DNA of 64,000 nucleotides. Origin: Hymenobacter chitinivorans DSM 11115. GTDB lineage: Bacteria > Bacteroidota > Bacteroidia > Cytophagales > Hymenobacteraceae. The position numbers and the translations under genes were made by a program. The notes under the pieces were generated by a model. That model ran no database searches and was not told where the DNA came from. It was given only the letters and a program-made list of their open reading frames with translations. The stretch lies in contig NZ_PGFA01000005.1 in the NCBI RefSeq assembly GCF_002797555.1, positions 62,001 to 126,000 of the forward strand. Direction: 5' to 3'. Positions 1-10,600 of the stretch are shown here, in pieces; position 1 is the stretch's first letter; every line of letters starts with the position of its first letter.

Positions 1-115
1 GGCCTTCCCCTGACTGGCGGTCGGTAACCCGACCGGAAATATTCCGATTCTGGGCGGTCACCTGTTGTAACAAGGTGAACATGAGTAAGAAACTCATGAA
101 TAGAATTTTTTTCAT
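1..115 (-). CDS. SusC/RagA-type TonB-linked outer membrane protein, N-terminus only (runs off left edge)
   Basis: Only the first 38 codons are in the window. Reading leftward from the ATG at 115 they give a signal peptide starting MKKILFMSFLLMF and ending near VTAQ, then NISGRVTDRQSGEG, which is the opening strand of the CarboxypepD-regulatory-like domain that begins SusC-family TonB-dependent receptors. The same opening (ISGRV plus a D/G-rich turn) is seen in the two complete SusC genes at 2716-5955 and 7664-10919. By family knowledge such proteins import oligosaccharides or peptides across the outer membrane with a SusD lipoprotein. Its SusD partner would lie outside the window. It follows a terminator at 378-410, so it is a separate transcription unit. 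Confidence 0.85.
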   Translation of the reverse strand, partial: MKKILFMSFLLMFTLLQQVTAQNRNISGRVTDRQSGEG

Positions 116-434
116 GCAGAAAAAAGTTTGGGTTGAACTATAAGCGGGGGCGAAAAAGCCGCTTTAACTTCTTAAAAATACTCACAGTTAATCGAAACTA
201 AACGGTCTGAATACTTTTTTTTCGCTGACAGTAAATTCTTGCTGTCCCCTGCAAAAAATCCTATATACTATTAACAGGATGGCGTTGACACTTAATAGTA
301 TCTTATTATAATGTATTATTGGAATTGCCATATGAATTTTAATACAGCACTAATCTTTCCTTTCTATCTATATAAAAGAAGGGCTGACTTTTAGTAAAGT
401 CAGCCCTTTCAATTAACTCAGCTCTGTAGCCCGC
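116..434. other. Intergenic region between two SusC/D units
   Basis: This 319-bp AT-rich stretch has no credible ORF. It holds the terminator at 378-410 for the lipoprotein gene to the right and must hold the promoter of the SusC gene starting at 115. I could not find a full TAnnTTTG box on the minus strand here, so the promoter is not assigned. Confidence 0.6.
378..410 (-). terminator. Intrinsic terminator of the SusC/D/lipoprotein operon
   Basis: A stem made of GGGCTGACT (381-389) and AGTCAGCCC (398-406), extended by A-T pairs, is followed on the minus strand by a T-rich run. It lies 25 bp past the stop codon of the lipoprotein at 435. Confidence 0.75.
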
Positions 435-1046
435 TTAGGAATTACGAAATACGGCTATTGCCGCATACGGAGCCAAGCTTTGTGTGCCGGTAGGCGCACC
501 GTAGGTATTGAGTTGGGTTAAAACAATGCGTCGGTCGTCTTGGGTTATTATTTCGAAGGTGAAGACGACAGCATCGTTAGCCTGCACAATATTGTTGAAG
601 GCATCTGGGTTGGCGGGGACAACGGGCAGCAGGTTGATATTCGGAGCGGTGCCCGACAGCCGTTTCAAATCCCGCAGTGCCTCAGTACTAGTCAAGGAGA
701 CCGTGAAAGGGAAGGTACTGTAGTCACCCACTTTTACGCGTGGGCCCAGAGTCAGGCCGCTGGAGGCAGGACGGCCAAACGACTTGTATACTTCTATCGT
801 CCGAATCTTTATGTCGCGCTCCTTACCCAGATCAACCGTAAACTCAAATATGGGCCGAGTTGGGTTGGTGGACGCTGCCGCTTTGGCGGCGGTGGCATCG
901 AAGAAATCTTTGCCAGGAGTTGCTTTGGGAAAAATTGCGGGCAGGCTCTCGAAGGCCGGAGCGGGCAACTTACTGTCTTCCTTGCACGAGCTGAGTGCTC
1001 CGCCGCAAGAAACTAGTAAGAGCAGGCCAAAAACTATTTTTTTCAT
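435..1046 (-). CDS. SusC/D-associated lipoprotein of unknown function
   Basis: A 203-aa protein starting MKKIVFG. The longer frame starting at 1082 is rejected because MKK at 1046 begins a clean lipoprotein signal: a hydrophobic stretch, then ALSSC with the lipidated cysteine at residue 21 (Cys14 is an alternative). The rest has no motif I recognise; it is rich in beta-forming segments, with repeated statements of ITQDDRRIVLT-like strands. It starts 39 bp after the SusD stop and precedes a terminator, so it is the third gene of a susC-susD-lipoprotein operon. Such third genes often encode surface lipoproteins that bind or process the substrate, but that role is an inference from position only. 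Confidence 0.75.
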   Translation of the reverse strand: MKKIVFGLLLLVSCGGALSSCKEDSKLPAPAFESLPAIFPKATPGKDFFDATAAKAAASTNPTRPIFEFTVDLGKERDIKIRTIEVYKSFGRPASSGLTLGPRVKVGDYSTFPFTVSLTSTEALRDLKRLSGTAPNINLLPVVPANPDAFNNIVQANDAVVFTFEIITQDDRRIVLTQLNTYGAPTGTQSLAPYAAIAVFRNS

Positions 1047-1085
1047 GGAAATCTGAGTTGTGAGAGTTGAACAATAGAGCAAGCT

Positions 1086-2690
1086 CTAGTTTATATCCCA
1101 AAAAATTCGGTCAGTGTAGACATTCACCTGCTTTGGCGCATTGGGGTTAGATGTCAAGTCGTCCTGCCGGTATGGCAAGCGCAGGGGGTAGCCGCCGGTC
1201 AACTGCGTGTGGGGCTCACTACCGGGCAACGTAATAGCCGGATAGCCCGTGCGGCGGTAGTCGGTGTAAACATCTTCCCCGAAGCCCCAGCCCGCTTTGT
1301 ATTTCTCCTGCATAATAATACGCAGCTTGCCGGCCGAGGTGGTTTCGGCGTCGTAGCGGGCCAGCACTGCAGTTGCATAGTTGGTAATGCTGGCAGCCGG
1401 AATTAGCGGGCTGCCATCGGCACTGGCAATCAGGTTCACTTTGTCGAAAGCAGCCAGGATGCCTGATTCTAGCGCCGTACGAGCGGCTGCAGCACTGTTG
1501 AGAATGGTCAGCTGAGCTTCAGCTTCGGTGAAACGGCGGCTGGGGTAGGTAAGGAAGCGCTGCGCCACAACTCCTTTGCCGGAGTTAACGTTGGCGGCGC
1601 CGCCAGTGCCGTTGTCATACTTGCCCCCAACGGCATACAGGCCCGGCAAAGTCCGGATGTCGGAGTTGTTCTGGTTCCGGTTAGGACCAAAGCTGCCAAC
1701 GAGTACCGTGATAAAGCGGCCCAATTGAAAATCAGCCAAGGGCTGGGTGGCCGTCGTCGATACCTGGTTGTAGAAGTAGTAAGGCAGACGGGGGTCGGCG
1801 GCATTGCCATTATCGGCATTGGCCAGCATCATGTCGACATAGAAAAAGCGGCCAATCAGGTTTTCCCGGCTCGCCGTTACGTAGTCGGCAATGTAACCCA
1901 AGTTGCGGTTTTCCGGCGTCGTGGAAGCATTGTACTTGAACTCGTAGTCGTCTTCGTTGGACGTCATCAGGTCCTGCTTCAACACGTCGGTTACCTTGGC
2001 GCTCAACGACTCCGAGCCCAGTACGGGAGCCGGGTTCAGCCGAATCTGGTTGAGCAGCTTCAGCTTCAACGTCCGACCCATGCGGGCCCACTTGGTCAGG
2101 TTGCCTTTATAGATCAGGTCAGCTGTACCCAGCCCGGCCGAGGTCGTCTTTTTATCCAGGTTGGCCAAGCCCGCATCGATCAGCGAGAGCAGGTCCTTAT
2201 AGATATCCGAGTCCTTGTCGTACTTCGGAGCCCGGTTGGCAGATCCCTGCAACGCTTCGGAGTAAGGAATGTCGCCCCACATATCAACCATCTGGCTGAC
2301 CACGAAAGCCTTTTGAATCTGGGCAATGCCAACATAATCCCAGCTCTGCGAAGCAGTACCCTGCTTAATAACCTGCTCGTTGTTGATCAGGCAGTCGGAA
2401 TACAAGCCGGCCCACTGGTTGCTAAAAGAGCTGCCGTCGGGGGTGTAGGAGCCCACGTCACGCGTGCTAGCCAGTTGATTGACCAGCGTCGAGGTAGCCT
2501 GGCTGAGGCCCAGGGCGCTCAGGCCCAGATACACGCTCATAGAGCCCTGGGAGGCGGGCAGAATTTCCTGCAGCCGCGCCGAAGTGGGGTTCAGGGGGTC
2601 GACGTTGATGTCGTAGAAATCTTTGCAGCCCGGGGTGGCGACCAACAGGCCTAACAGGCCCAGGGCAGCAGTACCTTTACGTAAATTCAT
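1086..2690 (-). CDS. SusD/RagB-family nutrient-binding outer membrane lipoprotein
   Basis: A 534-aa lipoprotein. The signal peptide ends in ATPGC with the lipidated cysteine at residue 22, followed by DINVDPLNPTSA, typical of the SusD-like_2 group. TPR-like helical segments follow, including VSQMVDMWGDIPYSEAL, and the C-terminal half ends in the usual YRRTGYPAI and DRIFWDIN segments. SusD proteins sit on the cell surface as a lid on the SusC barrel and bind the substrate. The gene begins 25 bp after the SusC stop at 2716. There is no glycoside hydrolase or protease nearby, so the substrate cannot be read from context; this SusD subgroup is often not tied to polysaccharides. Confidence 0.9.
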   Translation of the reverse strand: MNLRKGTAALGLLGLLVATPGCKDFYDINVDPLNPTSARLQEILPASQGSMSVYLGLSALGLSQATSTLVNQLASTRDVGSYTPDGSSFSNQWAGLYSDCLINNEQVIKQGTASQSWDYVGIAQIQKAFVVSQMVDMWGDIPYSEALQGSANRAPKYDKDSDIYKDLLSLIDAGLANLDKKTTSAGLGTADLIYKGNLTKWARMGRTLKLKLLNQIRLNPAPVLGSESLSAKVTDVLKQDLMTSNEDDYEFKYNASTTPENRNLGYIADYVTASRENLIGRFFYVDMMLANADNGNAADPRLPYYFYNQVSTTATQPLADFQLGRFITVLVGSFGPNRNQNNSDIRTLPGLYAVGGKYDNGTGGAANVNSGKGVVAQRFLTYPSRRFTEAEAQLTILNSAAAARTALESGILAAFDKVNLIASADGSPLIPAASITNYATAVLARYDAETTSAGKLRIIMQEKYKAGWGFGEDVYTDYRRTGYPAITLPGSEPHTQLTGGYPLRLPYRQDDLTSNPNAPKQVNVYTDRIFWDIN

Positions 2691-2715
2691 ATCAGAAAAA
2701 GCAAGAAGGTCAGGA

Positions 2716-5700
2716 CTAGAAATTAACCCGCAGGTTTATGCCGTAACGACGCACCGAAGGAGAGTTAGTGTATTCAATGCCCTGCACGTTGGAACCAGAG
2801 TTATAAGTGCTGGTTTCAGGATCGAAGTTGGTGTACTTCGGAATGTTAGGAGAATACCACCACAGGTTGCGGCCCGACAAAGAAACGTTGATGCTGCCGA
2901 AAGGAGTTTTCTGCAGCAGCGACTTGGGCAGGTCGTAGCCCAGTGTGATTTCGCGCAGACGAACCGTGGTGGCATCATACAAAGATTGCTCAGCGGTGCC
3001 GCTCAAGGCTGCTGAACCTACGCCGAAGTAGTAGTCGTTGATTGAAATGGCCGTGTTGTTCGGAATCGTGTTGCCGTCGGCATCACGCAAGGGCTGGTGC
3101 GTATTGGGGTCACCTTTCACGCCTTTAATAACAACCAGTCGTTCCCGGTCCTCCGTGTCTCTGGTTACGCCCCGGCCCAGCTCCTGCTGCAGCGTGGTCG
3201 AGTAGATGCTGCCGCCTTTGCGGTAGTCAATCAGCGTATTAAGCGTGAGACCTTTGTAAGTGAACTGGTTGATGAAGCCCATCTGAAACTGGGGGTTCGG
3301 GTTACCCAGGATTTTCGGGTTCAAAGCCGGAATCAGACGGCCCGTGCTGGGGTCAATCAGCAGGTTGCCTTGGTCGTCGCGGTCGGCGTTGGAGCCGTAG
3401 AGGGCACCGTAGGGCTGGCCCGGCTGCAGAATCGGCTGGATGAGGCCCGAGCCAAAGCCCGGCTCAATAACCAACAGGTCGAGGCCATCGGTCAGGCTCT
3501 CCACCATGTTCTTGTTATGGGTGAAGTTGAACGTGCTGGTCCAGCGGAAACCGCGCAGGTCTACCGGAATGACAGTAGCGGCCAGCTCAATGCCTTTGTT
3601 GGAGATTTCCCCGAAGTTAGTCAGCAGCACTCCGTAACCCGTAGCCGAAGGCAGAGTCACCTCCCCAATCTGGTTGGTGGTCCGACGGTCATAAACTGAG
3701 GTGTTGATGATCAGTCGGTTTTTCAGGAAGTTCAAGTCGGCACCGAATTCCCACTCGTTGGTGAATTCGGGCGTCAGGGCAGGGTTACCAATCTGGGAGC
3801 TCAGCGCCAGGGCTGGTACTCCGCCGAAGGGAAAGTCGGTAGTGCCGACGTTGTTGCCGTAGCGCGGGTTGTTGATGTAGCGCGTCAGACCAGCGGAATA
3901 CGGATCGGCATCGTTACCTACCCGGGAGTAGTTAGCACGAACTTTACCGGAGGAGAACCACGGCAGGTCCAGCTTCAGCGCCTCGGAGAATACCCAGGAG
4001 CCTTCGACGGCGTAGTAGAAATAGCCCCGGCCCGTATTGCCGATTTCACCGTTCTTGTTCAGCGTCGAGGACTGGTCACGACGGAGCTTACCGGTCAGGA
4101 ACGCCCAGTCTTTGTAGCCCAGAGTGGCTTCGCTGAGCAGGCCCATCAGGCGCTTTTTCTGAAACTGGGGGCCGTAGGGCTGAACTGCGGTGGTATTACC
4201 CAGGTTGTCGATGCCGAAGATGATGATACCGGTGCCCAGGAAAGAAGCTGCCTCAAACTGCCGCTGGTTGATCTGGTTGCCGATAAGGGCCCGCAGGCTA
4301 ATGTCCTCCGTTAGGTTCTTATCAAACGTCAACGACACAGTCTGCTCCAGCTCCGTGTTCTGCAGGTGGTCTTCCACAATACGGCCGGTGCCGTATTTGC
4401 CCGTGTTACCGGGGCGGATAGTCGAGCGGCGCGAGTCCGTATAAGTATTCAAGCCGCCACGGTAGGCCAGCGTGAGCCATTCTTTGATGGCATAGGAACC
4501 CGTAATGCTGGACGCTATCCGGTCTACCCGCGACGTGTACGAGTTGTTGGTTGTCGACCAGATTGGGTTGTCAGCCTGCGTCGAGAGCCAGCCGAATACG
4601 GAGCCGTTGGTAATCGGGTCCGTGTTGGGCAGGTTTTGCAGATCCAGGTTGCGGGGCATAAACATCAAACGCGACAAAGCGGAAGAGCCACCCTGCGCGC
4701 TACTACCCCCGATTAGCGGACCCCGCTGGTCCGAGTTGGTGTAGGTCACGTTGCCACCGATGGTGAACTTGTTGTAAAAGCCCGAGCCACCTGCGCTAAC
4801 GTTGTTGCGCACGAAGGATGAGTTGGGAATGATACCCGTGTTGTCGGAGCGCGAAAGCACCGCGGCAAACTTGGCGTTATCACTGTTGCCCGTCAGCGTT
4901 ATGGAGTTGTCAAACTGCCGACCGGTATCAAAGAAGTCCTTTACGTTGTTAGGCGCTGCCTGATACGGAATGGTGGTGCCAGCCGGGATATTCGGGAAGT
5001 TGGCGTTGCCAGCTTGGGGGTGGGGAATAGAGACCGGCGCCTCGGGGCTGCCAAAGCGCGGGCCCCAAGAACCGTTGGTCGTAAACGGACCCACGAAGTT
5101 GGCGCCCGTGCCGTAGCTGTTCTGATAGTCGGGCAAGCCCGCTACCTTCTCCAGGGAGAAGGAAGAGGTATAGCCCAGCTGAATGCCTTTGGCACCGCGC
5201 GCGCTGCTACCTGTTTTGGTCGTGATGATGATAACGCCCCCCGCAGCCCGCGAACCGTACAGGGCTGCCGCAGCACCGCCTTTCAGGATAGTTTGCGACT
5301 CAATGTTGTTCGGGTCGATATCGATAGCTCGGTTCGAGTTGACGGTACCTTCGACCAGTACATCATCCGAGTCGAACTGCCGGTTGTCAAATGGTACACC
5401 GTCGATAATGAACAACGGCCCGTTGGTACGGGTCAGGGAGGTATTGCCGCGGATGATAATGCGCGTGGAGCCGCCCGGCGTGCTGCTGGCGCTAGTTACG
5501 CTTACCCCCGTCACTTTGCCTGCAAGGGCACGCAAGGCATCCGGCTCCGACTTCTGAACCAGTTGATCCGGCTTAATCTCCGCAATTGCGTAGCCCAGGG
5601 CCCGCTTCTCGCGCGATACGCCCAGGGCCGTTACCACTACTTCGCTTAGTTCTTCCGTGTTTACCGACAGGGTAACATCAATTGTGTTGCTGTTGGTAAT

Positions 5701-5955
5701 GGCCCGCTCCTGTGAGCCATAGCCCAACTGCTTGAAAATAAGAGTGGTGGCATCCGCTGGGACGGACAGCGTGTAGGTGCCTTCCGCATTTGTAGCGGTA
5801 CCAACACTGGTACCTTTGACCAATACGCTTACTCCTGGTAAACCTTCATTGGTAGTGACATCGAGTACTCGTCCTGAAATAACCCGATTCTGCGCCCAGG
5901 CGCTTCCAATCAAGGTTAATGACAGAAATAAACTCAGTAGTAAGAGTTTTTTCAT
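2716..5955 (-). CDS. SusC/RagA-family TonB-linked outer membrane protein
   Basis: A 1079-aa outer-membrane transporter. Residues 1-22 are a signal peptide ending AWAQ. A CarboxypepD-regulatory-like domain follows (about 23-105, ISGRVLDVTTNEGLPGV). The plug domain comes next (about 110-240) with the family marks GLPGVSV, IIIRGNTSL and PLFIIDGVPFDN. The remainder is the 22-strand barrel, with a late segment TVRLREITLGYDLPK and a C-terminal strand ending YGINLRVNF. The terminal phenylalanine is the expected outer-membrane assembly signal. It is intact, unlike the neighbouring SusC at 7664. It heads an operon with the SusD and lipoprotein to its left. Confidence 0.95.
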   Translation of the reverse strand: MKKLLLLSLFLSLTLIGSAWAQNRVISGRVLDVTTNEGLPGVSVLVKGTSVGTATNAEGTYTLSVPADATTLIFKQLGYGSQERAITNSNTIDVTLSVNTEELSEVVVTALGVSREKRALGYAIAEIKPDQLVQKSEPDALRALAGKVTGVSVTSASSTPGGSTRIIIRGNTSLTRTNGPLFIIDGVPFDNRQFDSDDVLVEGTVNSNRAIDIDPNNIESQTILKGGAAAALYGSRAAGGVIIITTKTGSSARGAKGIQLGYTSSFSLEKVAGLPDYQNSYGTGANFVGPFTTNGSWGPRFGSPEAPVSIPHPQAGNANFPNIPAGTTIPYQAAPNNVKDFFDTGRQFDNSITLTGNSDNAKFAAVLSRSDNTGIIPNSSFVRNNVSAGGSGFYNKFTIGGNVTYTNSDQRGPLIGGSSAQGGSSALSRLMFMPRNLDLQNLPNTDPITNGSVFGWLSTQADNPIWSTTNNSYTSRVDRIASSITGSYAIKEWLTLAYRGGLNTYTDSRRSTIRPGNTGKYGTGRIVEDHLQNTELEQTVSLTFDKNLTEDISLRALIGNQINQRQFEAASFLGTGIIIFGIDNLGNTTAVQPYGPQFQKKRLMGLLSEATLGYKDWAFLTGKLRRDQSSTLNKNGEIGNTGRGYFYYAVEGSWVFSEALKLDLPWFSSGKVRANYSRVGNDADPYSAGLTRYINNPRYGNNVGTTDFPFGGVPALALSSQIGNPALTPEFTNEWEFGADLNFLKNRLIINTSVYDRRTTNQIGEVTLPSATGYGVLLTNFGEISNKGIELAATVIPVDLRGFRWTSTFNFTHNKNMVESLTDGLDLLVIEPGFGSGLIQPILQPGQPYGALYGSNADRDDQGNLLIDPSTGRLIPALNPKILGNPNPQFQMGFINQFTYKGLTLNTLIDYRKGGSIYSTTLQQELGRGVTRDTEDRERLVVIKGVKGDPNTHQPLRDADGNTIPNNTAISINDYYFGVGSAALSGTAEQSLYDATTVRLREITLGYDLPKSLLQKTPFGSINVSLSGRNLWWYSPNIPKYTNFDPETSTYNSGSNVQGIEYTNSPSVRRYGINLRVNF

Positions 5956-6159
5956 GAAAGGGTAAAGTGAGAATGAAACAAATAAGCGTGTACTAGGGCG
6001 AAATCGTGATCCTAAAAATAGATATAATTTCTTTCTCCTCTGTAGCCTATTTGGCAGTAAGCAAGCCTAATTAGCACAACTCTAATGGGCAGGGTGGCCG
6101 ACCAAATCGGGTGGGGCACGCTCGGTTACGCAGTGGCGTTGGGAGCAGAATAAGCAAAA

Positions 6160-6191
6160 AAGAAGGGCTGCCATGATTGGCAGCCCTTCTT
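6160..6191 (-). terminator. Intrinsic terminator of the second SusC/D operon
   Basis: A perfect 14-bp stem (6160-6173 with 6178-6191) around a TGAT loop, followed on the minus strand by TTTTTTT. It ends transcription from the SusD gene at 6213. Confidence 0.85.
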
Positions 6192-6212
6192 GCAAAAGAG
6201 AAATAGAGAGAA

Positions 6213-7652
6213 CTATTTCTTGTCCCAGAAAATCTTCGTGGAAACCTTGTCGCCACCAATAGCGGTAGCAGCAGCCGTGTTATTCACGCCATTCAGGTTT
6301 TTCTCCGTCGTGGGGTACGTAAAGCGCAACGGAATGTCCGACAGAGCGTCTTCACCCGGCTCCAGAGCGGGCGAATCCAAGCGGCGGAATTCCTTCCACG
6401 ATTCTACGGGCTGGTCATAGAGAGCAATCCACTTCTGGAAGCCAATTTTCTCTCTGTAATCACCTTTCGCCGTAGCGTACGTCACGTCGGGCTGGCTGTA
6501 ATACTTCTCCGCATCTGCGGCCGAGCCACCATTGTCCTCAATAGAAGCAACAATACCTGCTTTGTAGTGCGAGGCAGCAGTTGAGCCGGTAATCAAACCA
6601 CGCTCTACTGCTTCAGCCAGCAGGAACTCAACTTCCGAGTAGGACAGCAGTACGCCGGGCAGAGTAGGCTCTTCCTGCTTAGCGCCGGGAGCCGAGAACG
6701 AGGCGTAGTCATTGATCAAGCCAACATCGCCACCGGTGAACTCCCCGTTCTTGTTGGGTTTGAAGTAAACCGGCAGACGGGGGTCATTCAGCGGCACGAG
6801 GGCGTCATCAATGAAGGTAACGGTACCAACAAAGTCTTTCCGACCGCTCTGAATCAGGTCTTCCCACACCGGGTTGGTGTTGGGGAAGCTGCCCTGGAAC
6901 GTAATCTGAGCGTCGTCGTCGTTAGACGTAAACACTTTGCCCATGGCCTGGGTAGCCATGGTCGTGGCCTTTGGCTTATCTACGTCAGACAGCGTCAGTG
7001 CAAGGCGCAGCTTCAGGGAGTTGGCAAATTTAACCCAGTGGCTAACGTCACCTTGGTACATGATGTCAGCATTCCCGAATCCGTCGGCGCTGGGGTCGAA
7101 AGCAGCAATGGCAGCATCCAAACGCTTGGTAATATCGGCGTAGATGGTAGCGGCATCATCGTACTTCGGCTGAGGATTCAGCACGTCCAGAGCAGCCGTG
7201 TAGGGCACGTTGCCATAGGTGTCGACCAGAACAGACCAGCTGTATACTTCCATCACCTCGATGGCAGCCAGTTGGTTGGCTTTCACCTTGGCATCGAGCG
7301 AAGCGTTAGCATTGGTCAGGTCGCGCGCCTCCTTCAGGTTACGCAGATCGTCACGGTACATCGCATTCCAGAAGCTGCGATTGATTACCCGCGTTTCGAT
7401 GTCGTAGTTGCTTTCGTCCGTATAGGTCGTTTCCGTCCAGTACTGTACGTAGAAGCGGAACGGGTTAAGGTTAACGCTCGAGCTCGAAATGGTACGCGCC
7501 AGGCTGCGCTGGGCACTCGAGAAAAAGCTCGTTGCCGGAGCCGACGAAGGGTTCTTCGGGTCAACGTTATATTCATCCAGGCTGTCGACGCACGATGTTG
7601 CGAGCAACAAAGCGGGAAGGCCAGCAAGGACAACTTTTTTCAGTGAATTCAT
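6213..7652 (-). CDS. SusD/RagB-family outer membrane lipoprotein
   Basis: A 479-aa lipoprotein with lipobox LATSC (cysteine 21), then LDEYNVDPKNPSSAPA, the usual start of SusD-like_2 proteins. The helical core includes VEVYSWSVLVDTYGNVPYTAAL and the C-terminus has EKIGFQKWIALYDQPVESW and ends KVSTKIFWDKK. It begins 11 bp after the true stop of the SusC gene (7664), which supports extending that SusC past its frameshift. Role: surface substrate binding for the partner SusC. No substrate clue is visible. Confidence 0.9.
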   Translation of the reverse strand: MNSLKKVVLAGLPALLLATSCVDSLDEYNVDPKNPSSAPATSFFSSAQRSLARTISSSSVNLNPFRFYVQYWTETTYTDESNYDIETRVINRSFWNAMYRDDLRNLKEARDLTNANASLDAKVKANQLAAIEVMEVYSWSVLVDTYGNVPYTAALDVLNPQPKYDDAATIYADITKRLDAAIAAFDPSADGFGNADIMYQGDVSHWVKFANSLKLRLALTLSDVDKPKATTMATQAMGKVFTSNDDDAQITFQGSFPNTNPVWEDLIQSGRKDFVGTVTFIDDALVPLNDPRLPVYFKPNKNGEFTGGDVGLINDYASFSAPGAKQEEPTLPGVLLSYSEVEFLLAEAVERGLITGSTAASHYKAGIVASIEDNGGSAADAEKYYSQPDVTYATAKGDYREKIGFQKWIALYDQPVESWKEFRRLDSPALEPGEDALSDIPLRFTYPTTEKNLNGVNNTAAATAIGGDKVSTKIFWDKK

Positions 7653-7663
7653 TGTCTTGATGT

Positions 7664-10600
7664 TTAGAAGCTGATGCGAACGTTAGCTCCGATAGTACGG
7701 GTAGTAGGATAAGCGCCAATCGAGTAGCCGAGGCCGAGGTTACCGGCACCCAGGTTCTCTTCGGGGTCTGCATCAGGCAAATGCTTGCTGATGATCCATA
7801 AGTTCCGTCCTACAAGCGACAAATCGATACCTTTTACAGCAGCAACTTTCGACAGCCATACTTTGGGCAGCGAGTAGGTCAGCGCAGCTTCGCGCAGCTT
7901 CGCGCAGCTTCACAAAACCAGCGTCGTACACGAAGGCTTCGGCAGGGTTACGACGGTAGCCGTACAGACCGAAGTTGGTGTTGCTTACGCGCTTGGTGTT
8001 CTTCGTGCCGTCGGGGTTAACACCGTCCAGAATCACACCACCACCTTCGGCGATGGGCAGACGCGAGGGGTTACCCAGGTCGTTCAGACCAGCCGTTTCG
8101 GGGGTCAGACCGGTGGCCAGACCGTAGTAACGGTCCAGCGAGAATACGCTGCCACCCTTCTTGATGTCGATCAGGAAGTTGAACGATACCGACTTGTAGG
8201 AAACCGTGTTCGAGATACCACCTTTCCACTTGGGGTTCACATCGCCAATGATGGCGTTGGTAGCCTGCTGGTAGTAGCCGGTAGCGGGGTTAACTACTTT
8301 CTGGCCATTGGCATCATATACGAAGCCCGAGCCACGCAGTACACCGAAGGCCTGACCGACGGAAGCGTTAGAGGTTACACCGCCCTGGTAGTTGGCAATT
8401 ACGATGTTGTCCAGGTCGCTGAACAAAGACAGAACTTTGTTCTGGTTTTTCGACCAGTTCAGGTTCACCGTCCAGTTGAAGTTGTCCGTTTTCACGGGCG
8501 AAACGAAGGCCGTGATTTCAACACCTTTGTTCTGTACTTCACCCGAGTTTACGTAACGCGAGTTCTGGCCCGTAGCCGTCGACAGGTTCAGCGGGATGAT
8601 CTGGTCTTTCGTGTTCTGCTTGTACACCGTGAAGTCGAAACCTACGCGGCTCTGCAGGAAGGCCATATCAATACCTACTTCCGAGCTCGTCGTTCTTTCG
8701 GGCTTCAGGTCGGGGTTGTTTTTGGTGCCAGCTACCGAGAAGATCGGAGCCGAGCCGAAGGGAGCACCCTGACGGTACGTATCGTACACAGCCAGCGGAA
8801 TAGCACCCTGGCCTACTTCAGCGTAGTTACCACGGAGCTTACCGTACGACAACCAAGGCGTCTTCTCTTTCAGAGCTTCCGAGAATACGAAGCCCAGAGC
8901 AGCCGAGGGATAGAAGAAGGTGTTGCTCTTCGTGGGCAAGGTCGTCGACTTGTCACGACGGCCGGTCAGGTCCAGGAACACCATCTGCTTGTAGCCGAAG
9001 GTAGCGCTGGCGAAAATACCGTCAACACCAACGCGCTGCTCGATTTCGATAGGAGCTTCGATGGGGCTCAGCGAGTTGGCCAGCGAGTATACGCCGGGAG
9101 CAACCAGACCACCGTTGGTGATGGCACGGATCGAGCTGAACGCCTGACGACGCATGTTGGCACCGATCAAGCCGGTGAAGCTAAAGTCTTCGGTAATGTT
9201 CTTGTTGAAGTTACCGATCAGGTCGTAGTTGTATTCGCGCGAGGTGCGGTTGAAGCGCGAGTAGTACGAAGGGTAGCTCGACTGCGTGCTACCTACGTTG
9301 GAGCGCTCTTCCTGCAGTTCGTCGTAGGTGTCAGCCGTTACGCGGCCCAGGACGTTAAACCAGTCCGTGAACTTGTAAGTGGCCATCACGTTACCGAAAA
9401 TACGGTTACGGTTGTCGTTTTCGTAGTTCTGGTAACGTACGAAGTAGGGGTTGTTCCAGTAGATCGGCGACAGGTCACCGGTGGTAACGTCGGCATAGTT
9501 CCAGGTCGCGTTCTGATTGGTACGCTCGTACGCTTCTTTCTGGGCTTTAACGTCGACGTTGGTCTGCCACCACTGGCGGAAGTTGGTCATTACGTTTTCC
9601 GAGCCGTAGCCCGTGCCGTAGCGGCCCAGACCATCGATGCGGGTGTAGTTAACCGAAGCGCTGGTGGTCAGTTTGGGAGTCAGGTTCAGCGAACCAGCGA
9701 AGTTCACCATGTTCTTGGTGATTTTGCTGTTGGGCAGAATGCCTTTGTCCACGTTGTTGTTGTAGCCGAGCTTGAAGAAGCCCTGGTCGTTACCACCGTC
9801 AACGCTGATAGAGTTCAGGGTCGATACGGCATCTTCAAAGAAGGTCGAAGGGCCATTGGCAGCGGCTACCCAAGGAGTAGCTTTGCCGAAGTTCGGGCTA
9901 CCGGGCGAGAAGGCATCCCACTGGTATACCAAGTGACCGTCGAAGGGACCACCGTAGGAAGCATCTTCCTGGGTGGGAACTACTTCACTGCCGTTGTCGA
10001 GGCGGTTGAAATATTCATTGCCCTTCGGACCGTAGGCCTTGCCGTAGCCAGCGCCATACTTGTCCTGGTACTTAATGAAAGTGCTCTTGTCGTAGCGGCC
10101 CAGGGTTACACCCGAGTTGATGGTTACGCCCAGACCTTTACGACCTTTCTTGGTCGTAATCAGGATTACACCGTTGGAGGCACGCTCACCGTACAGGGCG
10201 GTAGCAGCGGCACCTTTCAGTACGGTCATCGTGGCAATGTCATCAGGGTTGATGTCAGCACCAGCGTTACCGTAGTCGTAGCCACCACCACCGGTAGCCT
10301 GGGGAACACCGCTAGCCGAGCTGGCAGCCGTCGTCGTGTTCGTGCTAGCGTTGCTGATCGGCACACCGTCCACTACGAACAGCGCCTGGTTGTTACCAAA
10401 CAGCGACTTGTTGCCCCGAATAACTACGTTGGACGAACCGCCGAGCGTGTTGCTCTGCTTGATGTCCAGACCAGCAACTTTACCCGACAAGCCGTTGATA
10501 AAGTTGGGGTTACGAGCCTTGGTAATGTTTTCGCCTTCTACCGTCGTGGCTGAATAAGCCAGCGAGTTCCGGGTTCTTTCAACGCCCAGAGCGGTTACTA

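Noticed and set aside
7573..7773. A short minus-strand frame between SusC and SusD
   Set aside because: It is out of frame with both; the true SusC C-terminus (after removing one 10-bp unit) and the SusD start explain this stretch.
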